Source: an uncultured Verrucomicrobiota bacterium
GTDB lineage: Bacteria > Verrucomicrobiota > Verrucomicrobiia > Limisphaerales > UBA8199
DNA: 33,896 nt
Direction of reading: 5' to 3'
NCBI GenBank assembly: GCA_903873945.1
Contig: CAIQQM010000066.1
Span: 1-33,896 of the forward strand
The stretch's first letter is position 1, and the number at the start of each line of letters is the position of its first letter. The translations under genes and the position numbers were made by a program. Below, in pieces: positions 27,546-33,896 of the stretch. Under the pieces are notes generated by a model. That model had not been told where the DNA came from and did not search any database. It saw only the letters and a list, made by a program, of their open reading frames with translations.

Positions 27546-29507
27546 ATGCAAACCGCCCAACTTGGCCTCATTGATTACGCGATCCTCATTATTTACGTTG
27601 CGTTTGTCATCGGCATTGGCTGGACGCTCGCGCGGTACATGAAGACCTCATCGGACTTTCTTACCTCCGCGCGCTCCATTCCTACGTGGGTGACCGGGCT
27701 GGCCTTCATTTCGGCCAATCTCGGCGCGCTCGAACTCGTCGGCATGGCCGCCAGCGGCGCGAAATACGGCATCGCCACCGCGCACTTCTATTGGGTCGGC
27801 GCCATTCCCGCGATGGTGTTCCTGGCGGTTTTCATGATGCCGTTTTATTACGGTTCCAGGGCGCGCTCGGTCCCGGAGTATCTGAAAATGCGCTTCGACG
27901 AGCGTGTCCGCGCGCTGAATTCCGTGGCGTTCGCCGTGATGACCATTTTCGCCTCGGGCATTTCGATGAACGCGCTGGCGAAGTTGCTGAACCAGCTCCT
28001 TGGCTGGAATTATAACGTCGCGCTGTGGGTCTGCTCCGGCGTGGTGCTGCTCTACGTTTTGAAAGGCGGCCTGACCTCGGCAATCTACACCGAAGTGCTG
28101 CAGTTTTTCATGATTGTCCTCGGCTTTGCGCCGGTCGTTTATCTCGGCCTGAAAGACGCGGGCGGCTGGCGCGCGATGAATCACTCGCTGCAGCAGGTTG
28201 CGGTGAATCCCGCTGCGCTGAATCTCAAGCCTGCCGGAACTCACTATGCCGCCAACGCTTGGACGAGCGCGTGGCAGCCGTTGCTGGGTGGCCCGTCGCA
28301 TAATCCGATGGGCGTGGATTTGTTCGCGATGGTCTTCGGCCTCGGCTTCGTGTTGAGCTTCGGCTACTGGTGCACCAACTTCCTTGTCGTCCAGCGCGCC
28401 ATGGCGGCGAAAAACATGACTGCCGCTCGCAACACGCCGCTCGTTGCCGCCGTGCCCAAGATGCTCTTTCCACTCCTGGTGATCGTGCCCGGCATGATTG
28501 CCGTGGCGCTGACCTCGATGCCGGATAAAGGGTACCGCATTCCGCCGCCGATTATTTCACAGGCAGCTTATGCCAGGGCTGTAGACGCCGTGAAGAATGC
28601 GAATCCGGCCGATGCCGCCGCTGCGGTCGCGGCCGTCGGCGAAGCGCTCGGCAAAAAAGTGAATGGCGAGAAAATCGCCGCCCTGGTCGCTGGCAACGCA
28701 AAAAACAAATTGTCTGACGGGCAGATTCAAAAAGAGATTTACAACGGCGTTGCCGAATACGATTACGACGGCGTCATCCTGTCGCTGGTGAAAAAATACT
28801 GTCCACCCGGTCTGCTCGGACTCGCGCTCACGGCCCTGCTCGCGTCGTTCATGTCCGGCATGGCTGGCAACGTGACCGCTTTCAACACCGTCTTCACCTA
28901 TGACCTCTATCAAGCCTACTTCGCGCCGGGCAAAAGCGACCGGCATTATTTCATGACCGGCAAGGTCGTCACCGTGGCGGGCATCCTTTTGAGCATCGGC
29001 GCGGCGTATTTCGCCTCCATGTATAACAACGCGATGGACATCATCCAGCTCGTGTTCGGCTTCGTGAATGCGCCGCTGTTTGCGACCTTCTTGCTGGGTA
29101 TGTTCTGGAAACGCACCACTGGCACCGGCGCTTTTCTCGGGTTGTTCGGCGGCATCGCCAGCTCGGCTATTTTCCACGCGGTTACGACCACGAGCAGCAA
29201 TCTCGACGCCGTCGGCCATGTTTTGAAGCCGTTGAAAGGTGGCTATCTCGCCGTCGTTACGACCTTCCCCAGCGAAATGGCGCAGAACTTCTGGCTCGCG
29301 TCCTTCGCCTTCATCGTCTGCTTTGTGCTGACGCTGGCGATTTCGCTCGCGACCAAATCCATGAAGACCGACGATGAACTTAAAGGTCTCGTCTATTCGC
29401 TTACACCGAAGATCAAGGACGGAGAACGAGCCTGGTATCTGCGTCCTGCGACGCTGGGCATCGTGCTGCTCGCCTGCTGTGTGGTTCTCAACATACTTTT
29501 CCGCTAA
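27546..29507 (+). CDS. Sodium/solute symporter (SSS family)
   Basis: 653 aa polytopic protein. DYAILIIYVAFVIGIGWTLARYMKTSSDFLTSARSIPTWVTGLAFISANLGALELVGMAASGAKYG, LLASFMSGMAGNVTAFNTVFTYDLY. Confidence 0.92.
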   Translation: MQTAQLGLIDYAILIIYVAFVIGIGWTLARYMKTSSDFLTSARSIPTWVTGLAFISANLGALELVGMAASGAKYGIATAHFYWVGAIPAMVFLAVFMMPFYYGSRARSVPEYLKMRFDERVRALNSVAFAVMTIFASGISMNALAKLLNQLLGWNYNVALWVCSGVVLLYVLKGGLTSAIYTEVLQFFMIVLGFAPVVYLGLKDAGGWRAMNHSLQQVAVNPAALNLKPAGTHYAANAWTSAWQPLLGGPSHNPMGVDLFAMVFGLGFVLSFGYWCTNFLVVQRAMAAKNMTAARNTPLVAAVPKMLFPLLVIVPGMIAVALTSMPDKGYRIPPPIISQAAYARAVDAVKNANPADAAAAVAAVGEALGKKVNGEKIAALVAGNAKNKLSDGQIQKEIYNGVAEYDYDGVILSLVKKYCPPGLLGLALTALLASFMSGMAGNVTAFNTVFTYDLYQAYFAPGKSDRHYFMTGKVVTVAGILLSIGAAYFASMYNNAMDIIQLVFGFVNAPLFATFLLGMFWKRTTGTGAFLGLFGGIASSAIFHAVTTTSSNLDAVGHVLKPLKGGYLAVVTTFPSEMAQNFWLASFAFIVCFVLTLAISLATKSMKTDDELKGLVYSLTPKIKDGERAWYLRPATLGIVLLACCVVLNILFR

Positions 29508-29525
29508 AAAGAAAGGCACCTGTTT

Positions 29526-29765
29526 ATGGGTCTCGATATTCGCTGGCCAATCGGTTTGATGTTCTCGCTCCTCGGCGCCATGTTGGTCGTCTATGGCCTT
29601 GCCACCGGCTCGACCTCCGAGATGTACGAACACTCGTTGGGCATCAACGTCAACCTTTACTGGGGAATGTTGCTGCTGGTCTTTGGGGGCTCCATGTTGA
29701 CGATGGCTTGGCGGGGCAGCCGGAAGTCGAAGCAACCGGAACCACCACCAGGTGCCGCTGACTAG
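29526..29765 (+). CDS. Small two-TM membrane protein, probable symporter partner
   Basis: 79 aa, 18 nt downstream of the symporter stop. Two hydrophobic segments (IGLMFSLLGAMLVVYGLATG; YWGMLLLVFGGSMLTMAW). Confidence 0.65.
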   Translation: MGLDIRWPIGLMFSLLGAMLVVYGLATGSTSEMYEHSLGINVNLYWGMLLLVFGGSMLTMAWRGSRKSKQPEPPPGAAD

Positions 29766-29803
29766 AAATCAGCCAGCCAGCCGCCGCAGATCTGAAATAG
29801 CTA

Positions 29804-29862
29804 TCAATTGTTGGCCACCCTGCTTCGGCTACGATTAAGTGCCCAAAGTGGCCATTAATTGA
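29804..29862. repeat. Imperfect 15-bp inverted repeat next to tRNA 3' side
   Basis: TCAATTGTTGGCCAC (29804-29818) against GTGGCCATTAATTGA (29848-29862): 13/15 complementary. Confidence 0.65.
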
Positions 29863-29896
29863 GAGAAGTTTCAACAACGTAAGTCGTTGACTTGCA

Positions 29897-29983
29897 TGGT
29901 GCCGATGGAGGGGGTCGAACCCACACACTCTCACGAGTACTAGATTTTGAGTCTAGCGCGTCTGCCAATTCCGCCACATCGGC
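29897..29983 (-). tRNA. tRNA-Leu (anticodon CAA), CCA encoded
   Basis: Minus strand GCCGATGTGGCGGAATTGGCAGACGCGCTAGACTCAAAATCTAGTACTCGTGAGAGTGTGTGGGTTCGACCCCCTCCATCGGCACCA. 7-bp acceptor GCCGATG/CATCGGC, anticodon stem CTAGA/TCTAG with loop CTCAAAA, long variable arm, GTTCGAC T-loop. Confidence 0.96.
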
Positions 29984-30026
29984 CACCTTATTACCAAGCA
30001 CTTATGACAGCAGGTGCTGATTGATG

Positions 30027-30056
30027 TTGACATTGTGCTAGTATTTGTGCTAGAGA
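30027..30056 (+). promoter_or_regulatory. Candidate promoter/operator of the integrase gene
   Basis: TTGACA (30027-30032) followed by the direct repeat TTGTGCTAG (30033-30041 and 30045-30053), just upstream of ATG 30063. Confidence 0.45.
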
Positions 30057-30062
30057 TACGCC

Positions 30063-31277
30063 ATGCAAGCCAATGCGAGGCATAACAACAGCGGAAACAG
30101 CACGAATCTCAGTCAACTTCAACATCGCGCTGCAAGATACAAGAAGGTGTTGGACCTGCGCAAGCGCCCAATTCGTGGGCTCTGGCAAAGGAACGATCGC
30201 TACTACGCGCAGATCACGGTGGAGGACCCCAACACCGGATTGAAGCGGGTGAAGCGGATAGCTTTGGAGGGAGCGGCATCAGACGCGCAGGCGGTCGCCA
30301 AGTTTCAGGATTTGCTTGCGCAACGGCGCAAAGGTGCGCTGCCGGTATTGAAAAGGACCCCGAAGTTTGCCGACTACGCCGAGCAATATTTCAACTATTA
30401 CAAACAGGTGAAGGATGCCAAGCGGGAGAGCACGCTCTACACCGAACGCATCAGCGTCAACCACTGGATTGAACTTTTGGGCCATGTCCGGCTGGACCGC
30501 ATCACTCGGGCGCTGGTCAACGGCTTCATTGCCAAGCGGCAGGCGGCGGGTGTGTCCGGGCGGACGGTGAATCTTGATGTCATCTGCTTTCGCAACGTGA
30601 TGAAGCGGGCGATTGACGACGGTTGGATCACGTCGTTGCCGACTGAAAACTTGCGTCCATTGAAGTGGACGCCGCGTAAGCGGGAATTGTTCAGCTCGGA
30701 GCAGATCAACCAGGTCTGCGAGGCGGCGGTGAAGGAGTCGAAGAATGGGCCGGAATTCGTAGATTATATCCGGCTGCTGGCCTTTTCGGGGGCGCGCATG
30801 GCGGAGGCGCTGCGGTTGAAGTGGTCGGACGTGGATTGGAAGCAAAAGCAGCTAACGATTGGCGCGGATGGTCTGAGCAAGAATCGCAAAGCCCGGGTGG
30901 TGGATTTCACCCGCGAACTGGAAATGCACTTAAAGGAAATGTTTTCCCGGCGTGCGCCAGACAGCGAATGGATTTTTCCTTCCCCGCAACGCGGAGATAA
31001 AGATCGGGCGGCCAAAACATTTCGTGAAACGATGCTGTTGGCGCGCAAAGCGGCGAAGCTACCCAGGTTCGGCTTTCACGACTGCCGCCATTTTTTCATC
31101 TCCATGTGCGTGATGAGCGGGATTGATTACATGACCATTGCGCGGTGGGCCGGGCACCAGGACGGCGGAGTGTTGATCGGCAAGGTCTACGGCCATCTTT
31201 CGAACGAGCACGCGCAACGGCAGGCGCAGCGGGTGAACTTCGGACCGGCGGTTGTGGAGACAGCCGAGACGGCTTGA
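30063..31277 (+). CDS. Tyrosine recombinase / phage-type integrase
   Basis: 404 aa. Catalytic pattern: FSGARMAEALRLKWSDVD (Arg), HDCRHFFIS (HxxR), WAGHQDG (His), VYGHLSNEHA (Tyr). Confidence 0.95.
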   Translation: MQANARHNNSGNSTNLSQLQHRAARYKKVLDLRKRPIRGLWQRNDRYYAQITVEDPNTGLKRVKRIALEGAASDAQAVAKFQDLLAQRRKGALPVLKRTPKFADYAEQYFNYYKQVKDAKRESTLYTERISVNHWIELLGHVRLDRITRALVNGFIAKRQAAGVSGRTVNLDVICFRNVMKRAIDDGWITSLPTENLRPLKWTPRKRELFSSEQINQVCEAAVKESKNGPEFVDYIRLLAFSGARMAEALRLKWSDVDWKQKQLTIGADGLSKNRKARVVDFTRELEMHLKEMFSRRAPDSEWIFPSPQRGDKDRAAKTFRETMLLARKAAKLPRFGFHDCRHFFISMCVMSGIDYMTIARWAGHQDGGVLIGKVYGHLSNEHAQRQAQRVNFGPAVVETAETA

Positions 31278-31399
31278 AGGCGGATAGTATTCAAAGATAC
31301 CGCCAAGCCGGACTGGATTATGGTTCTATACGCTGAGGGTTCCGCCAAACGTTTTTTAACCCTTGACATTGGTCATGTTAGTGGCAGAGTTTCACCCAG

Positions 31400-31768
31400 A
31401 TGAACGAGAAGCAGGCTGATAATGTTCCGTTGCTTGCGGAGGCACCCAGGCCCAAGGCAAAAATGGGTCTGAGGGGCGTGCTCCGGTTTTTGCGCGACTA
31501 TCGAAAGACGCTAAAGCAGGAGGGCGGACTTCTTCCCTTTGTGACAGCAGCGTCGCTCATGGGTGTGAGCAAGCAGCGGGTTAATGAGCTGATCAAGGAG
31601 GGCACCCTGGTGCCGGTCGAGGCCTGCGGCAAGAAGTGGCTGTCGGCGAATCAGGTGGAAGAGTTTATCAAACTGCACCGGGAACCGGGTCGCCCTTGGA
31701 ACAAGCCGAGCGCGAAGGAACTGTGGAAGATGTCGCGCGAGGGTGGGAAAGAGCAGACCAAAGAATAA
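31400..31768 (+). CDS. Small DNA-binding (excisionase-like HTH) protein
   Basis: 122 aa. VTAASLMGVSKQRVNELIKEGTLVPVEACGKKWLSANQVEEFIKLHR matches the winged/MerR-like excisionase pattern. Confidence 0.75.
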   Translation: MNEKQADNVPLLAEAPRPKAKMGLRGVLRFLRDYRKTLKQEGGLLPFVTAASLMGVSKQRVNELIKEGTLVPVEACGKKWLSANQVEEFIKLHREPGRPWNKPSAKELWKMSREGGKEQTKE

Positions 31769-31785
31769 CACTTGACTAAAGTCAG

Positions 31786-32064
31786 GTGTTAGTGAAAACT
31801 GGTTATGTGGTAAATGTAGCCAGTTCATCTTCTCGGGTTGTTGGCGTGGGAGGCGCCATCATCAGCCTTTCGGCCTGGTTGCAACAGGTTGGCGTGACGC
31901 CGTGCACGGCATGGCGCTGGCGCAAAAAGGGCTGGGTAAAAACCGTTAACATCTGCGGTCGCCAATATCTCACTCAAGAGGCGATTGATGAATTCCACCG
32001 GCGGGCGGTCGCTGGCGAGTTCGCGCAGAAGCATAAGGTTCCCTCGCGGAAGGAGGCCGCATGA
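31786..32064 (+). CDS. Second small excisionase-like HTH protein (start uncertain: GTG 31786 or a later GTG such as 31807)
   Basis: ISLSAWLQQVGVTPCTAWRWRKKGWVKTVNICGRQYLTQEAIDEFHRRAVAGEF, an HTH_17-like pattern. Confidence 0.7.
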   Translation: MLVKTGYVVNVASSSSRVVGVGGAIISLSAWLQQVGVTPCTAWRWRKKGWVKTVNICGRQYLTQEAIDEFHRRAVAGEFAQKHKVPSRKEAA

Positions 32065-32125
32065 CCACCAACCACAGGGGAACCACGCAAAGAAACGTAA
32101 GCCAAGGAGGTGGGGTCTCTTTTGT

Positions 32126-32162
32126 GTTTTGCGGTGGGGACGAGCGGAGCGAGCCGCAAAAC
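32126..32162. repeat. 9-bp perfect hairpin in noncoding gap
   Basis: GTTTTGCGG (32126-32134) against CCGCAAAAC (32154-32162). Confidence 0.7.
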
Positions 32163-32177
32163 CTAAATTCTGATTTG

Positions 32178-32200
32178 CCCGACATGTGGCCACTGTCGGG
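32178..32200. repeat. 11-bp quasi-palindrome with one bulged T
   Basis: CCCGACA-t-GTGG / CCACTGTCGGG. Confidence 0.75.
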
Positions 32201-32236
32201 ATCAAACACAAACAAACTGGAAGGAGGTGAAAACAA

Positions 32237-32560
32237 ATGAAGATAGAAATCTATGTAGCAGGCATTGCCCACGAGGTCTGGTTTCGTGGCAGTCGCGACG
32301 AGCGGCAAGTTACGATGCTCAACTGTCTGGACCGACAGGCCCATGATGGGATGAAGCTCAAGCAGACGTTCGACTACACGCCGACTAAGGAGGAGGAAGA
32401 AGCCATCGAGATGGAAAAACTGGATGGAGCTTCCCTTACCCTGGCGGTGGAAGAAATCAAAGCTGCCAACGGCGGTCGGCTGAAGTTCAAGGGCAAGATT
32501 GACCGGAACAGCGTGCCCAAGTCGGCGCTGCGCAGTGCATCGGTAAAAAAGACCGAGTAG
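32237..32560 (+). CDS. Conserved-looking small protein of unknown function
   Basis: 107 aa. Preceded by AAGGAGGTGA, a full anti-SD complement, 5 nt before ATG. Co-oriented with neighbours. Confidence 0.7.
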   Translation: MKIEIYVAGIAHEVWFRGSRDERQVTMLNCLDRQAHDGMKLKQTFDYTPTKEEEEAIEMEKLDGASLTLAVEEIKAANGGRLKFKGKIDRNSVPKSALRSASVKKTE

Positions 32561-32602
32561 CGGTATGCGGTCGCCTCTTGGTGACGATCAAGGGGCGAGC
32601 GA

Positions 32603-33118
32603 ATGGCGTTACCTGAATCCATAATCCTGAGCCGTTATCGGAGCTGGCGAGTATTTGGGGGCGGAACGTGGAGTTCTCCCTGTGTGCCTGGCCCGAATGT
32701 ACAGCGAAAGCTGCTGTTCGCGTTTTTATACGAGACAGCAAAAATGGCGGGTATTCCATTCCGTCGGCTTGTGTGGGCTACGCGGCATGAGCTGGGCGAG
32801 CGGTTCGGACGTGAGCACTACCATTGGTTAATCGGCGCGGAAGAGTGGAAACCCACTTTGTCGGATATGTTCCGGCTCAATGTCCTTTGGGACAGTTTGC
32901 CAAAGTGCGGTTTCTCCAGGAACCATCAATTCGACCCGCGGCTAAACGGGGTTGAGTATGTCACGAAGTGCCTGTCAGGATCGGCGTTTCGTGACCGCCT
33001 GGGGGGAGACTTCTACGAAGGCTCTAAATTCGCTCTCCGAGGGGCCGAGGTGACGCTTAGTAATGCGCTTGCTCGTTCGGTAGGGGGCAGGCGCATCATT
33101 GCGCTAAGACACTGTTGA
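32603..33118 (+). CDS. Small HUH-endonuclease Rep-like protein (rolling-circle replication initiator-like)
   Basis: 171 aa. LVWATRHELGERFGREHYHWLIG (HUH motif HYH) and NGVEYVTKCL (YxxK catalytic-Tyr motif) in the order and spacing of rolling-circle Reps. Confidence 0.7.
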   Translation: MALPESIILSRYRSWRVFGGGTWSSPCVPGPNVQRKLLFAFLYETAKMAGIPFRRLVWATRHELGERFGREHYHWLIGAEEWKPTLSDMFRLNVLWDSLPKCGFSRNHQFDPRLNGVEYVTKCLSGSAFRDRLGGDFYEGSKFALRGAEVTLSNALARSVGGRRIIALRHC

Positions 33119-33284
33119 GCCTGACACACTGACAAAACGGCAGGAATGCGAAGCAGTCAAGGCAGGGGTCCGATCCTCCTGCATATAGAAGGGAATGTTC
33201 TTCCCGAACAAGCTGTGGAGCGAGAGCCGACGGCGCTGGCACGGCCAGCTAGCATGTCTGGACGCGGTGTGAAAGAAGAGGGCC

Positions 33285-33339
33285 CCCGGCGGGGCCAGGG
33301 CGTGGCGCGCGTAGCGCGCCATGCCCTAGCCCCGCGGGG
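33285..33339. repeat. Long GC-rich stem-loop downstream of Rep
   Basis: GGGGCCAGGGCGTGGCGCGC (33291-33310), loop GTA, GCGCGCCATGCCCTAGCCCC (33314-33333). 20-bp arms with 2 imperfections (one G-T). Flanks partly extend the stem. Confidence 0.8.
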
Positions 33340-33488
33340 TTGCTTGAAGATGAACTATGCCCAAACATAAACCTTGAAACGCTCACCCAAGGACTTGCTG
33401 GGATTGGAGAAGACGTTCGGTATAGAGGTGATTCGACTGGCGGAATTTCTCCGCCGTCTGAAATAGCATTAGGATGGTGATGGAGATT

Positions 33489-33590
33489 AGAGCCTGCGGC
33501 TGGCAAGCCGTTGCCGATATGTTTGGGCGAACGTTTGTTATGAAGTGGAGAAAAGGTTGAATTTGCAACGGCTTGCCAGCCGCAGGCTCT
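33489..33590. repeat. 26-bp perfect inverted repeat flanking 50 bp (BIME/MITE-like)
   Basis: AGAGCCTGCGGCTGGCAAGCCGTTGC (33489-33514) and its exact reverse complement GCAACGGCTTGCCAGCCGCAGGCTCT (33565-33590). Each arm holds an inner CGGCT-GGCA-AGCCG hairpin. Confidence 0.9.
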
Positions 33591-33592
33591 TT

Positions 33593-33896
33593 CCGCCTCA
33601 CGATTCCTGAAGTCGCGCCGACTGAAGCTTGGTTGCTGTTGATGGCGAGGCGAGAACCTCCACCGCCTCACGATTCCTGAAGTCGCGCCGACTGAAGCCA
33701 AAAACAGGTAAACGATTTGAGGGCGCAATTGAACCGCCTCACGATTCCTGAAGTCGCGCCGACTGAAGCTTTTCCGGAGTCGCATGTGGGGCGGTTCCAG
33801 GGTCCGCCTCACGATTCCTGAAGTCGCGCCGACTGAAGCCAAATGAAGTGTTCGTGCGTTGATAATTTCTGAATCCGCCTCACGATTCCTGAAGTC
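33593..33896. CRISPR. CRISPR array, 4 full repeats plus one truncated by the window end, 4 spacers; type undetermined
   Basis: Identical 36-bp repeat CCGCCTCACGATTCCTGAAGTCGCGCCGACTGAAGC at 33593-33628, 33663-33698, 33734-33769, 33804-33839 and 33875-33896 (first 22 bp). Unique spacers of 34, 35, 34 and 35 bp. Confidence 0.97.

Larger units (their letters stand above)
30000..33340 (+). mobile_element. Putative integrative element next to tRNA-Leu (limits uncertain; may extend past window end)
   Basis: Tyrosine recombinase, two small HTH/excisionase-like proteins, orphan ORF and HUH Rep-like protein, co-oriented directly after a tRNA gene. No flanking direct repeat found by eye. Confidence 0.55.

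Noticed and set aside
28557-29735. 392-aa minus-strand ORF opposite the symporter
   Set aside because: Shadow ORF, His/Arg-rich composition, no motif.
33150-33190. tRNA-like T-arm (AGGGGTCCGATCCTCCT)
   Set aside because: No matching acceptor, D or anticodon arms upstream; treated as an ordinary hairpin.
33249-33842. 197-aa minus-strand ORF with repeated ASVGATSGIVRR/FSRRDFRNREA
   Set aside because: It reads through the CRISPR repeats and spacers; the apparent peptide repeat is the 36-bp DNA repeat translated in shifting frames.
33593-33896. Spacer matches to sequence elsewhere in this window (self-targeting)
   Set aside because: No match seen by eye for any of the four spacers; a computational search would be needed to be certain.
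29765-33896. Capsid, portal, conjugation or transposase genes that would identify the element type
   Set aside because: None visible; the element cannot be called a phage, ICE or transposon from this window alone.

Overview
The window looks like a whole contig from a GC-rich Verrucomicrobia-like genome. It is cut mid-gene on the left and inside a CRISPR repeat on the right. From 1 to 29.8 kb it is mostly ordinary chromosome. This part holds a truncated S1/P1 nuclease and a tight four-gene envelope/cyclic-nucleotide cluster: a FecR-TPR-beta-barrel fusion, a giant Ig-like protein, a CHASE2-nucleotide cyclase and a stand-alone cyclic-nucleotide-binding protein. It also holds lnt, a HAD phosphatase, a frameshifted thpR, a GKRP/MurQ-like SIS protein, rpoN, pgk-tpiA-secG, two AmmeMemoRadiSam genes, serA, a six-hairpin glycosidase and a sodium/solute symporter with a small partner. 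From 29.8 kb onward the content changes. There is a tRNA-Leu(CAA), a tyrosine recombinase, two small excisionase-like HTH proteins with similar upstream boxes, a 107-aa orphan with a perfect Shine-Dalgarno, and a small HUH-type Rep-like protein with HYH and YVTK motifs. A ~475-bp hairpin-dense noncoding stretch follows, including a long stem-loop and a 26-bp perfect inverted repeat. That repeat ends 2 bp before an uncharacterised CRISPR array of 36-bp repeats with 34-35-bp spacers, which runs off the contig. No cas gene is visible. The accessory block at 29.8-33.9 kb is the strongest candidate for something undescribed.
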